The translations under genes were made by a program, and so were the position numbers. Below the pieces are notes generated by a model, which did not search any database, was not told the DNA's origin, and saw nothing but the letters and a program-made list of their open reading frames with translations. A DNA stretch of 64,000 nucleotides, from the NCBI RefSeq assembly GCF_907164915.1, contig NC_061863.1:42939382-43003381 (forward strand), read 5' to 3'. Position 1 is the first letter of the stretch; each line of letters opens with the position of its first letter. Below, in pieces: positions 48,265-61,325 of the stretch. This stretch comes from Impatiens glandulifera. Its lineage: Eukaryota; Streptophyta; Magnoliopsida; Ericales; Balsaminaceae.

Positions 48265-49395
48265 AATTTGAACATTTAATATTTTAAATAATATATGAAA
48301 ATTTAATATTCAAAACAATTCTAACTAAATATTGACCACAAATCCAAATTTAATATTGAAAACTTCCATAATAACCGCATCACCTTTATCGAAACAATCA
48401 TTTATCATTTGTTTGAATAAATGAATATTTGAAGACGTATAGACGTATATTTATGCTAGATATGTTAAGTCGCTAAGTGAAAGGATAAATTGTAATTTTA
48501 TTTCTCGAAAACTTATAGAAGACAGGTTGATCGGTTCATCTTCGAGTCTTGTGTCAGGTTATTTATATCTATCACAAACTTATGCAAAATGGTAGATTTT
48601 ATTTTTGTGAAAGACTAGTAACTCCTTTTAGTTAGTCGATATTACTATGAAACTCGGAAAAATTCAAAATTAATCAAGATGTATAGCAAACATAAATCAC
48701 ACCAAATTATGATAGGAAGAAATTATTTAAAAAATATATAATTACTCAAAAGAAAAAACTTCTCTACACACTCAGAATATGGGCGAAAACTAAGTGAACT
48801 GGGGTCATCGACCCTACTAACACCCCTTTGAGGTCCCTTCTTTGGCCATAATTGAAAGCTTCCCCATTTCGTGTATCATGATTTCTGCCTAAAGAAAATG
48901 TTATGTTTTGTATCATGAATGTATACAATCATGTTTTCAATGTATCATGATTTCCGTACGAGGGAAATGTTATGCTTTTTATACGACCACATTAACTAGA
49001 TTTGAAGATTGAATTGAAGCTAGACTAGGGTTTATGTAAGCCTAAGACAATTTTATAGTTAGAATGTTAATTTATTTTTAAGGATAAACTTCACTAAAAC
49101 CGCATTACAACTTAAAAATGACTTTACATGACACATATAGCAGCTTGTATGTAAGTTACTGGTAATTCTTGTATTTTAATAAGAAAGTAAAGTCTAAGCA
49201 GCGACCATAGTTGTGGGATGTCATATTAGTTCTCCATTAATTCAAAAAAAAAATTAAGTCTTATTATTTAAGAAGTATAAGAAATTCAAAACATCTCCGT
49301 CAACGTGACAATTAATATTCTTCACCATCATCATGAACCCTAACAAAATACTTAGTTGGCTCTACATCAACAAACCTCAAACAAGAAAAAATAAT
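48265..49395. other. right-arm-specific block, part 2
   Basis: Third diverged repetition of the tRNA-Gln 5' flank, then from about 48930 a near-perfect repeat of 46800-47250. No gene. Confidence 0.5.
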
Positions 49396-51008
49396 AGGTC
49401 CTACTTTTTTTTTGGGGGGGGGGACGACTTATCGTTATTTCATTAAAAATTCCCAAAAACGGGAAAAAAAACCACGAGTTTAAGATATCATTTTAGACAG
49501 GCCTAGAATGATTTTGAAGTCGTAACATTCTGAATAAAAGCTAAAAAGCTAAAAACGTAAATGAATTATCTGTTTATAATGCTTTCAATTCTAGTGAGTT
49601 TAAAAAACGGTAAACTCCAGTTTTTGCAGATATTCCAGTTCTGCTCCGTGCTTGGAATTACTCTCCACGTTCTCGCGAGGGCGCTGCAATCCGATACAAT
49701 ATCTTTCTATAACTCGTCAACGCTCATGCGGGTTCTGCCATATACCCTTGCATTCCATTCTTGCCAAATATTATACTCCACTGCTCCAAAGCCGCACTGG
49801 AACACGCTTGTTGCAAATTTATTTCTCTTGGCTTTGAGTAGTACTGCTTCTTTGATTTAATTCCATTCGCTCGGGAAACTAATCAGCTCCAGGCTTTTAT
49901 ATAATCTTTCATAAAGCTCCGAATCAATACAGCAGTTCCCGAATATGTGATCTATGGTTTCTTCATTTCTTATGCATAGAAGACAACTCGCATCCGGGAT
50001 GCTCATATACTTGCTAATACGATCACGAGTGTTGATTCTTTCCCAGAAGGCGAGTCATAGGATGAACTGGTGTCGTGGGATAATCTTCGTTGACCATACA
50101 AGAGGAGCCCATTCTACTTTATGCGCTTTTTCCTAGATTACCTCTCATATTTTCTTCAATACCAGCTTCCCATTGTCATCGACTTTCCATTCATGAATAT
50201 CTGGTTTGTCGTGTAGTTGTATGTTACTTATATGATCAAGTATCCTCTTTCCTTATGAAATTCTTCTCAAGAGCAAGTTCCAATTCTCGTCTTTGATGTC
50301 TCTGATTTTCTCTTTTGCGCAGTCCCTTCTGATACGGGTATTTTGAAACTCCTCCTTGTCGATGATAGGCTGGTTTTCGAACTAGGGGTGCCATAATAGA
50401 GTGCATTTCCCGTCCCCTAGTCGGATGTAATAAAGATCTGCAATACCGCTTCTTAGTTTAAGAATCTTTTTCAAAGACTAGCTCATACCTTCGTGAATTT
50501 TGCAGGTCCAGATGCTGGTTTCGTGTTTCATAAACCTCGTATGCACCCATTTGATTCATAGTGACTCCTGATTGCGCTCCAAAGCCCACAGATGCTTGAA
50601 GGTTAAAGCCTTGTTCCACTCAATACAATTCTTCAAATCGATGCCTCCCTCGTCCTTCGGTTTGTAGAGAGCGGTACATTTGACTTTCTTTCCTCCTCTT
50701 CCACTACTACCCCAGATAAAGTTTCTCATCGGTGTGTCGAGTCCTTCATTACATTCTTCGGAATGACCATTTTCTGCGCCCAGTAGCCAACTATGCCCAT
50801 AACCACGGTTTTGATAAGTTCGATCCTCCCTACATAAGAAAGTTTTTTGATGCCCAGCCAGATATCGTGTTTTTTAGCTTTTCAATCAGCAGCTTGTAGT
50901 GTGAGATCTCGATCTGCTTCGCAATTAACGGAATTCCTAAGTACCGAGAATTGAACTTGGGTTACTAAATTCAGAGTCCAGTGTCCTAACCACTATATCA
51001 TAAGAACA
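49396..51008 (-). pseudogene. tRNA-Gln split by a LINE, right copy
   Basis: Mirror of 16205-17818: AGGTCCTA at 49396-49403, the rest of the tRNA at 50942-51008, LINE in between. Confidence 0.8.
49405..50940 (-). mobile_element. 5'-truncated LINE, right copy
   Basis: Reverse complement of 16272-17809 with few differences, including the T9G10 (A9/C10) tail. Open frames of 60-99 codons on the plus strand here are antisense to the LINE. Confidence 0.82.
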
Positions 51009-52330
51009 ATTTGAATATTTAATATTTTATGTCATTATCGATCCATATGAAAACACTCCTTCCCCGGGAAAAAGAACTTGAAAGAATGTGCTCTATTACC
51101 CAAAGACAATGAGACTTTTACGATCACTTAAGAACCAAAGGACAAAGGCTTGACTATGTTAACCTTAGATCCCTTTTTGGCTATTCATTTCATGGTAAAT
51201 GAATCTAGAGATCCAATAAGGAGGGGTTTATGTCAACTAGAAAAAATAACAAATGAATGAATTATAGGCCTAATTCCTTAGACAATGAACACTCTTCTTA
51301 AAGTTGTTAAGCATGGGAACGATTTTCCATTTATCTGGAGTAGAAGTCAAGAAAGGAGATAGATATAATCCCGATTTTCTGTCATGTTCTAAAACAATTT
51401 TAGTAGGGAGAATGCATAAGCTCTAAAATGCTATGCCTTGTAGGGAGCAGATAGACCTGGGATCAAATGAGATTGATTTTTTCAACTTCTTCTTACTATC
51501 TCGTGGGTTCTGAGATGTCTTTACTTTTCAGGCTTAGACTTTGCCCTTCTGTCGCGGAGATCGAGCCAATACAAAACTAAACAAAGAGGAATAAACTAAA
51601 AGTAAAGGCAGACATAAATAAGTTGAGAATCCAAATTTTTCCTAGCTAATAAAAGATATCATTTTACAACTAAAAGGACATGAGGGGACTTTATAACGTA
51701 TATAGAATAGTTGCGTAGCCGCCAGAAGCTAATGCAAGAGCAGCGGGTTAAGAAAGTGTACCATCACCTAGAAGAATTGATAAATAACTTGAGATCTATG
51801 GGACTTTCCCATTCTCGTTTTCTACCATTGTTATTCATAGGACTAAGGAGAACCAACTCTTAACCCGCGCCAATTGAAGCCGAAAGAACGTAGTAGGGTT
51901 CCCTATTAGTGGTCTAATCAATCATAAGTATAAAAGGACTCGAAGTACCTTGACTAAGACCAATCCCTTGGCTTCTCTTTGCATCCCAACTCTGACTTTC
52001 TAACTCCCGCTACTTTTAATTTTTACATTTTTTAGGGTTCCATACTAGGAGTATTTTTATTATCTGATCGTGTAATCGGTCATAAATGTTATGAAATTTT
52101 AGTCTTTACTTCCCTCACAAGAGTTCAACTTTGAAATAAATAAAAAAGTTAATAGCAAACCCCATAATTGAAAATCGTGTGCTACGACCATTTCAATGAA
52201 TGGTTCCAAGTGCTTAAAAATAAATTTCTCATAGAACGGAAATGATCAATTGCTCGTGAATGTCTTTGCGAGAGAAATTAAATACATATCATTCCTTATT
52301 TATTGAAACTATTATACAAAAATAGAAAGA
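51009..52330. other. possible organelle-derived insertion, mirrored
   Basis: Reverse complement of 16204-14880. Higher GC than its surroundings; no gene named. Confidence 0.35.
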
Positions 52331-52376
52331 AAAAGATGTTGTATAAGAAGGAAGCACGAGTAAAGATAATAAGACT

Positions 52377-53635
52377 TTGTTCTCTTGTCCTGCTCAACAC
52401 TTTATGTTATATGGTTCACGGATGTATAGCATAGATCATCAACCCGTAGATGTTCGAGATGAAACACCACCCGAAGTGGTGGTGGAGGCTATGGTTGTTG
52501 ACATAGATCATCAATCTGAAGTGGTGAAGTCTAGGAAACTTATACTTGAATCATCCGAACTGGTGCAGCCGATTAAGAAATTATGGACAAAAGAACCTCA
52601 ACCCACATAGGTTGAAAAAGAAGCCTCACTTCTCTTAGAACACAACCTAAGAGGAAGAAGAAGTTAATGATTAACAATCGGCCAGGGTTTCGAGTTGAAA
52701 CACCGCAACTTCCGACTATAAAAGTAGAAGTAGAACCTCAACCCGTAAAAGTTGCAAAAGTAGCCCCACTCTCGCTTAGAACACATTCTAAGAGGATTAA
52801 AAAACCTAGGACGGCTCTTTACTCTCCTTACATGGAAATAGTTAGGAAGAATTTATCCCATGTCTTCGATTTTCTAGAATTTCTGATTGATCAACATCTT
52901 GTGGGCTTAATTTTTACAGATTTTGACTCAAGGTAACATCTTTATAACTCTTCATAGTCATTATAATGTTTTTTGTTAACTCTTATAAAGATGTTTTTTC
53001 TTCATTTATGTTTTTAGTGAAGTTTTATTCCAGAGCGACCGAGTCACGTTGAACAGAGGACACATGCTTTTGCTGAAAAGTGATACATATTTGGACTCTG
53101 GAATAATTGATGCTTGGACCCAATTGATCAATTACCGCACAAAGAAAACTCCCAACAGCATCCTGAAATTTGTTTCTCTTATTTTACATATGTAAGCTTT
53201 TTTTATATGATTATTATATTTTTTTAATATGATGTTTATTTGCAGAAGTGGTGATTGTTTTGTCAATATAATTAAAGAAGAAATGACAATATTTCATATA
53301 TCATCTGAAGATTTAAAAAAGGCTGACCTTGTAAGTAATATCTCCAATATTTTAGAACATTCTGAATTTTTGAATACCTAATCATCTAATATCTTAAATA
53401 AAATGGTCATGTTTTTGCAGATTATGTTCCCTATTTTAGAACATGTTCATTATTATTTGTACTGCATCTACAACAAAAATCCAAATATGATACATCTAAG
53501 GCCTTGGTAATAAGATTTACCATGGGAAGAAAAATATGATACATCTAGATTTACCATTGCCAGAAGATTTACCATGGGAGGAAAAATATGATACATTTAA
53601 GGCATTGGTAATAAGCTGGATTTCTATATCTAAAA
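52377..53635 (+). pseudogene. Ulp1-like cysteine protease gene relic with introns, right copy
   Basis: Exons can be joined with consistent phase at GT-AG borders: 52667-52932, 53018-53191, 53246-53330, 53421 to about 53510. An upstream block (52377-52606) is separated by a stop and frameshift. The reading runs through an 'EPQPVKVAKVAPLSLRT' repeat region, 'YSPYMEIVRKNLSHVFDFL', 'VLFQSDRVTLNRGHML', 'DSGIIDAWTQLINYR' and 'IMFPILEHVHYYLYC'. The last pieces resemble the region before and around the catalytic His of plant Ulp1/SENP-type C48 proteases, which cleave SUMO and are often carried by plant transposons. No Asp-Cys catalytic end is seen. A small duplicated exon piece ('GATTTACCATGGGA' at 53514 and 53567) follows. 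Family assignment is from memory of motifs and moderately sure. Confidence 0.55.
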
Positions 53636-54229
53636 GTGTTTATATTTCATATTTATGTTTATATTTTTCTTGCCTTGTTAAAATAGAAAAATACTTTTGC
53701 TAAATTCATGAAGACTGTTGACTCAGAATCGTCGCTTCAATAGCTGACTTCGCATTCAATATTATGAAATTTTCCTTGGCAAGATTGTGATAATAAAACA
53801 GATTGTGAAATATACTACATGTGACAAATGGGGTCATTTACAGGAGAAGAAACATCACTGCTTCCTAAGATTAACAACAAGAAAATTATAAGTAATATAG
53901 TTTTAAGATTGTTTGTGAATTATATGTACTGACCTGCTGAAACATGTGTTTTTGAAGTTCAAAGCAGTACTTGAGTCGAAGAGGATAAAGTATGGTTCAT
54001 CACTCCTGGAGTCAAAAGTCAACAATGTTAAGATCTAAATTCCCGAAAAATTAAAGAGAGTTGCTATATTGTTAGAAAATGAATATGAAATGAATTGTAA
54101 AATAAAACCATTTGCAACATTGTTTGGTTTCTACATTATATATGAAATGAATTGTAAATTAACATTTGTTTATATTTAAAATTACTTAGAATGTTTGGTT
54201 CGTTGATACAATATATTGAAAATAGTCCA
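53636..54229. other. stretch downstream of Ulp1-like relic
   Basis: Mirror of 13600-12986. No exon can be assigned with confidence. Confidence 0.35.
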
Positions 54230-54372
54230 TTTTTTGGATAATTGGTCTCGAAGATGTCTATATTTTAGAGAAATGGTCCAGAACATGGTCTTATTCGGGA
54301 CAACATGATCTCAAACATGGTTGTGTTTGGGAAGAAATGGTCCTTAACATGATCATGTTCGGGAAGAAATGG
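54230..54372. repeat. degenerate ~36 bp tandem repeat, mirrored
   Basis: Inverted copy of 12836-12985. Confidence 0.6.
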
Positions 54373-54659
54373 TCAATTGAATTGTGAATTTATTGTATTT
54401 TGATATGGATGGGTAAGCATACTGTGTTAATAGATCCATTATAGTAATGTTGAATAGGTCAGTTTAGTTAATAATCAGATAGGGTTCTTTGTATTTTTGT
54501 ATAGCTATTATTTTACCAGGATGTGGAATGTGATATGCAGATTCCTCTTCTACTGAAGAATATAACTTGTTTAATAACTAACATTTTTTATTTTTTATAA
54601 ATTTGATTATATTTTATCATTTAATGATGCATACAATATATTCCTTTCATTTTTTGAGT

Positions 54660-54955
54660 GAATCTCTCCCAGATCTAGAAGAAAGAAGAAATCGCCGAAG
54701 ATCAAAGTCGCGGAAAATGAATAAGAAATCGTCGAAGTCTGAAATCGCGTAAGGAGAAAGGAATACGATCGGCTCGAAACCCAAAATTCAAAAATAGAGA
54801 GAATGAGAAAGAGGGGAAAGGAGGGAAGGGAAGGATCAAAAAAATTAAAAATATATTTTATTTTATTTTAGTCCACCGTGACTTTTTTTCCTCGTTGGCT
54901 GTCAGGTGGGGCGTCGCTGGGAAGTCGCTCCTCAGCGTCGCTCTCCCTATCATAT
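54660..54955. other. GC-rich element edge, mirrored
   Basis: Inverted copy of 12257-12560, ending at a TA run. Confidence 0.35.
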
Positions 54956-55294
54956 ATATATATATATATATATAATGTTATACATTATCTGTTTTTATTC
55001 TATTTCATGCATAAGTATTTAAAAAATTACTAATATTATCGTATAAAATAATATATTTAAGAAATAGGGTGAGAATCTTGTGAGCAAAAGAGATAAAAAA
55101 AAAAATTGAAGTTGGTATAATTTTCTAAAATTAGATGGATGATGGATCTATACATACCATCTCTGAGTGTTGTGAAAAATTAAAAAAATGATGAAAACTC
55201 TTTATACCATCATCAATAGTTTCATGCAAATTATAACTAAAATACCTTTCTATTTTTTAAAATCTTAAATACAAATGACATTTTAGTCATTTAA

Positions 55295-57410
55295 CTCGCA
55301 GTATTTTTTTTTCTTTAAAAAAACGATTCTTTGAAAAAAAAATAAACTCTTTCAAACAAGCTCTGTGTTTTTAGAACAAAAATTGGGTTGTATCTCAATC
55401 AAATTTGTAGTTGAACTACAAAGGGTAGTAGATCACAGTTTCATTTAACAAATGGAAGTTATTGCCTCATGATCATGATCCTAATTTTTTAGAACATGTA
55501 TGATTTTGTTTGGTACAAAAAAACTGCAAGTTGTATTTTAAGATGGATCGCAAATGGTGACCATATGACAAACAAAATTTGAGTTAGATGAGATCACATT
55601 TCAAAATTATACATACTAGAAGGGCCCTTTAAATTGTTTCAAAGCTAAAAGGAACATGAATAGTGAAACATGGAAAAGAATGATTTTTCATAGATGATTG
55701 TCAACAAGAAACTAATATCCACAAAAACAAGCATGGTTTATGTTTAATTAATATTTACCTAGTACTTTTTATTTTCAACTCATCAGCATGAAAAGTTCCA
55801 CTTTTGAAAAATCAATAGTTTTGGTCGATGATGATGGTTGTTCGTCTCGAGAAAGAAGACAAATCGAATGGAAAATGACGTTGTTTTGGGCTGAAATATG
55901 AATGTCTAGGCGTTTTGTCCGCATTTCGTCAGCACTTCGTTGCGCCTGAGAGTTCCATTACATAGATTTCAGCGCTCATCCGATGGTCGTGAGGTATGTT
56001 GCACTAAATTCTCCTGATTTTGATTGTAGCAGATTACGCTCCATATTCAGCCTTAGAGCTTGTTTGAAATTGATTTTTCTTTCCTCTCTTTGCCTTTATT
56101 TTCAACCTATAAAATATATAAAATATTTTAAATAGACATAATATTTATTTTGTTTAATTATTATTATTTTTTTATATTTTGGAGTTTTATAAATAATTTA
56201 TTTGGATAAATGGATACAAAATTTATCCTAAATTATTTATTTTAATATTTTTTGACCCCTTAAAATTAATTTGAGATAAAATTAATACAATATTTATCTC
56301 AAATTATTTTATTTATTTTTCTTGACTATTATTTTAATTAATTGGGGTTTAATTACTATAATAATTATTCAAATTAATTATTTAATTTTGTTTTGACCTT
56401 AATTTTAATTATTTTGATTATATTTATTTTAAATTTTATAAATTGGGTAAGTAAAATTTTAGTACTTACAAATGTCAAAACCAACTTTAATATCATTATC
56501 ACATATATAAGGAGTGTGAGTTTGAAGTTTACCTATATTTGATATAATTTGATCAGATACATCGGAGTCGGGATACCATGTTGAATCTTACTTAGAAAGA
56601 GGAGAAGTCATCGTAGTTATTGGAAAGATAGTTTCTCATCATAACGATGATAATTTTGTTGCTTGATGCTTATTTTTATTCCAAATCTGATAGATAATAT
56701 GTGCTCGATAATTTACGTTAGTATGTCATAATTTATTGCAAGTGGTATTTAGGACGATTTTTTCTATTACGATTTGTATTTGGATTAATCTTATTTGAAG
56801 AATGTCTACTACCATTAAAATGCCCAATTTTTAATCCATTTCAGTTATTATAATTTTCTATTTGTCCAAAAAAATGTGATGAATATGAATTTTCTATTAT
56901 TCGGATTTCATTATTTATTTCGTCCATATGCAGCGTTACTTGTAAGTTCTCGTGTTCGGCGTGAAGAAAGAATGTGTTTCTCATGCATAAGAAGAAGTCT
57001 CGTAAGTTCGTTGACGCTTATAGGTTCTCGTCTTATGGAGATCACAACAACAATTGATTCAAACTCTAATCTCAAACCTCCAAGAATATAAAGAACAAGA
57101 TCAATATATGTAACGTTATGGCCAGCCATAGAAAATGCACAAGTTGTTGATTTCATCTTCTGAAAGTATTCTTAAACACTTGTGTTACAATTTTTGAAAT
57201 TTTAAATTTGAAGTCTCAATTGCATTAATAATGACATAGTTTGACTAGAGAATTTTTTTCTAAGGCTTCCCAAAGTTTTCTTGCCGTATCATTAACATTT
57301 GTAATGACTTGTGTGAAAAAATAAATCGGTAAAAGTTGAGATTAACCAACCTACACCTTTTGAATCTTGAATTTCTCATTCTTTAAATATTGAATTCTTG
57401 ATTGTTTTTG
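55295..57410. other. right-arm block missing from left arm
   Basis: 2.1 kb between sequences that are adjacent at 11912/11913 in the left arm. It holds most of a Copia gag relic at its right end. The rest (55320-56850) is AT-rich with one more GC-rich stretch near 55860-56060 ('TTCGTCAGCACTTCGTTGCG'), which I cannot identify. Confidence 0.55.
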
Positions 57411-57545
57411 TTATCTCATCTTTATCGGTGATATTAATTACAGTTGGTGGAGAATTTTCTTCTATATTAATATGTTCGATGAGACCACATCTTTTAATGA
57501 GATGAATAACATAAATTTATATAAAACATAGTTGTGTTGATCTAG
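56911..57545 (-). pseudogene. Copia gag relic, inverted copy
   Basis: Minus-strand counterpart of 2845-3482, with an 81-codon open part (57156-56911) sharing 'YILGGLRLEFES' and 'NELTRLLLMHEKH'. Confidence 0.7.
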
Positions 57546-57933
57546 CTTTAAAGTAAGACCCATAGAATTAAAAGAGTTGTAAATAAAGAAAGCAATATAT
57601 AGAGCAATGACATCTAAAATTGATTTTGAATATTATTATTTGAAATTATATATTTAGTTAATGAATCGAATAAATTAGAATGTAATTGAATTATCATTTT
57701 TATAATTAAACTGAAGAAAATAGATTCCGAAAATAAAAGAATAAATAACAACAGGAAAATTAAAAAAAAAGTCTTTAATAATAATAGAAATAAAAATAAG
57801 AGTAAGTGATTTTAATCGATTATTAAAAGTTATGTGTTTTCTTTAACATAAATCAATGAGGTGAAAAATGAGTGTCTAGCTATATCGAACCAGAAATAGA
57901 GTAGATTGGTAACCACGTAGCCAAAGGTCTTGG

Positions 57934-58003
<70 letters not shown>

Positions 58004-58739
58004 AAATGAGGAAAATAAAAGTATACAATGAAGAGAAAGAAATAATTTATTATCTTTTTTATTTCCTTTTTTAACTCAGAGAAAATATAATAAAAATATG
58101 AAATCATTTATAATATATATATATATTATTAAATACATTAAAATCTCTATATATTATTATTCGATAAATTAATAACCTCGATAGAAATAATAAGTTATCC
58201 GGTCCCAATTTGGGACCAGTACAAATTAGACCTCAATCGATAAAATAATAAGATAATATTTTTTTGAAATATCAGTGTATATATATTTGTCCCAACGAAA
58301 CTATAAATTAATAATTACTAAAATATTCAAAATTCTAAAATTGTCTAGTAAAAAATGAATATATAGTCACTTGTTTTTCTGTTAAATTTTAAATGTATAT
58401 TGAGCTCATCTCTAAATCTCCTCATGGTAAGATCCACTTTTGTAAAAGTCAGTTGCTGATAGGAACTTTAATGATCACTTTAGAGTGTTTGATATTGTTC
58501 ATTTTCATTGACTAACTTTTATATTGAAAGTTTTGTCAACCCACTACACCAAATCTTATTGAGTGTGTCCTTAGTGATCTCTCTTATACTTGCATTACAT
58601 TTTTTTTTGTTGATTGGTCATAGTTGATTTTTGAACACCTTTTAGTTTATGAGTCATAGTGGATGTGATTTTATAAATTTTTTAATGGATATTTTATAGT
58701 GATCAATTTCTAACTATATTTAATGTATTACGTTGGTAC
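57546..58739. repeat. host segment copy C
   Basis: Reverse copy of host segment B. A long TA microsatellite at about 57940-57997. No gene. Confidence 0.65.
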
Positions 58740-59450
58740 TAGGGATGGCAATGTGTACCCGTATACCCGATGATTGGGTTCGGGTATTTTAAATCGGGTT
58801 CAGGGTCGGGGTTGAGGTCGGGTATGGGGAGTGAAAAATGGTACCCGGTCGGATTCGGGGTCAAGTATAGGGGGTGTTAGAAACCCAAACCCGATACCCG
58901 AATATATTAATATTAATATATATATATATTAATAAAATTTAAGTGACTTATCAAATTACACTTCACAAGTTGTAACTAATGAATATCATTAAATAAATAC
59001 ATTAATTATTTTATCATTACTCTTAACATCACGCTTAACATTATTTTATTCATTTGTAATTAATGTTTCCCTCTCATATTATTTTCATTAAACCTTATTT
59101 CAAGAGTTCATGTCTTCAACTTCTATCTTCTTCAACCTTCTTCTAGTTTTTTTTCAAACTATCCAATAACAAAAAATATTATATTTTTTAACCTCTACCA
59201 AATAAGTTACATAAGTATGCAAGTAATTAATGTTTTCATTTAATAAAGTTAGGTATATTCCTCAACTTTTACAACCTTATATTTATTTATTAACTCAATC
59301 TTCAATTTTTATTTTGTATCTTCTTATTCCGTTTTAACAGCAACAGAGTTGACTTTTTCTGTAAGTTCTACACTTAGGTAAGTAATACTTTCATTATTTT
59401 AAAATGTTTTTGTTTAATATGTGGAATCTCTTGATTACTAGACAATTTCC

Positions 59451-59491
<41 letters not shown>

Positions 59492-59559
59492 TAATTGATA
59501 TATGCGACATACTTTCATTCTATATATAATTATTTGACTCATATTAAATAAACCACATT
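58740..59559. mobile_element. hAT-like element cut by a LINE
   Basis: Reverse counterpart of 8958-10601. It starts TAGGGATGGCAATG at 58740 beside target copy GTTGGTAC, and is lost at 59559, halfway through its expected 1.64 kb, where LINE sequence begins. A TA run is at about 59457-59488. Confidence 0.8.
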
Positions 59560-61325
59560 GAAAGCTCAAAATTGGGGTCTATTTCTGAATCGGGTGAAAA
59601 CATTATGCTGAGATTTATGTCTGTTTTGAATGATCCTACTGAAGTTGGTACTGGTGTTCCTATTGAGGTAAGTATGAATAAGACTGTTGATCGAGAATTA
59701 ATAGGTTCAAAGAATATTACAAGGTCGGGGTCAGTTTCAGAAGAAGGAAAACATGACAGTTTGGGTAATTCAGGTGCAGAGAAAGATCAGAAAACAAATT
59801 TTACCGGTCCTACTAAAGAGGATGCTAAACTGCGCAAAATAGATCATTTTGAAATTGCCTCTACAGGGTTGGAGATATCAGCTTCTCAGAGTCCATTATG
59901 TCCAAAGAAGGATATAATTTCAGAGTCTTGTTCTACAATGAGAAATCTTGCAAATCTAAAAGTCTCGGGTTCCATTAATGATCAGAATGCTAAGTCTACC
60001 TGTCCTGCTAAGGATCAAATGGAAAGTCAAATATTCAGACTATGTACTAGGCTTGAAAAAGGTTGGACAGAAGACACTAAATGCGCCCAGGATTCTGAAA
60101 CTGAGGCTAAAATTTCAGGATCTTCTAAACAACCTGCACATCTAGCTGAAACTATTAAAGGACATAGTTTAACAGAATCTGGAAACACTGAAAAAATTGG
60201 ATCTGAGTTAGAGCTATTAATGGAAATAAATTCAGCTAAATTAGAAAAGCCTAATAATACAGATATAAAGGATGATGAACTGAACTTGATTGGTATAGCC
60301 AATGGTGAAAGCTTGACTGGAAATTATATTGATTCGTTGATTGATGACATCATGAATGACAATCTGGGTCTGGGTATGGATCTCATGGAAGCTACAAATA
60401 AGTCGGGTCAGAATTTAAGTCAGGGTATAAGAGGTGAAGAATGTATGAAACTAGAAGAATTAGTCAACGGTTTTCGCTTGGCCGGGTCTGATGAGGGGTT
60501 AGCCAACGGTTTTCGCTTGGTCGGGTCTAATATGGGGTTAGCCAACGGTTTTCGCTTGGCTGGGTCTGAAAAAGATAATTTGGTTGCAAAAAAGTTGGGT
60601 CTAGCAAGGGTGGATAACATGAATATTCAAGTCATTAATCCTGAACACGCCGGTCCTGGATACACTAAAACTACTCATGGCATTGGTCATATCTCTTCAA
60701 ATGCCGGTCCTAGCTCTTCAAACGTCGGTCATAGCTCTTCAAATGCTGGTCCTAGCTCTTCTAATGCCAGTCCTAGATCTTCTAATGTCAGTCCTAACTC
60801 TTCTAATGCCGGTCCTATCTCTTTAAATGCCGGTCCTGACATCACATATCCACCTTCTACCGGTCCTAATCGCCAAGATAATAAATCTATTAACAAAGCT
60901 ATGAGCCACCGGTCGAATCAAAAGAACCAAAGCATAGATGTTGATTTGGAATCAGACGATAGCACTGACTATGATGAAACAATAATATGCGACCTCGAAT
61001 ATCATAAATCCATGAAGAAGATATCGGCAACAAAGATCAAACCAAAAGAAAAGAGTCATAATTCTTCCAAAACAAGTGCTGAAATTGAAAAGATCGATCA
61101 AGAAACTAGATCGAATAATTCTAAAACAGCTAAGAAGGGTAAGAATGAATCGAAAATCAAAGAAAGGAAAAACATGAAGGCAAATAACTCAAGTTCTAAG
61201 AAGAATGCTGAAGTAAATCCCAAGGAAACTGTGACACCCGAGGCTAACCCTGAGATATTGAACTTGGGTGCGTTTTCTCCACTTGTTAATCTGGATCCTG
61301 AAATGCCAATTGATAGTATTCAAAA
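59560..61325 (+). pseudogene. LINE ORF1, N-terminal low-complexity part
   Basis: Open frame from the junction with the hAT element; the first ATG in frame is at 59605, and the frame is open across the junction, so the true start may lie in lost 5' sequence. About 575 residues to the stop at 61336-61338, rich in Ser, Asn, Lys, Glu and Gly. Three tandem copies of 'ANGFRLAGS'-type nonapeptides lie at about 60466-60570, and about eight Ser-Ser-Asn-Ala-Gly-Pro-like repeats at 60690-60840. No globular domain is recognised. Its Gly-Pro spacing returns in the C-terminal part of the next frame, so the two frames are probably one ORF1 split by a one-base indel near 61320-61340. Confidence 0.7.

Larger units (their letters stand above)
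27641..59559 (-). repeat. right arm of giant inverted duplication
   Basis: Inverted counterpart of 9795-25622. Extra blocks relative to the left arm: 28076-30674, one 7.06 kb tandem copy, one Helitron per copy, 47254-49395 and 55295-57410. Left arm length plus these blocks equals the right arm length within a few hundred bases, so the correspondence is complete. Confidence 0.88.

Noticed and set aside
49561..50296. Plus-strand frames of 60-99 codons
   Set aside because: Antisense to the LINE at 49405-50940.
57940..57997. Long TA runs (also 2459, 9860, 11349, 12232, 59457) considered as promoters or origins
   Set aside because: Simple microsatellites without adjacent gene starts.
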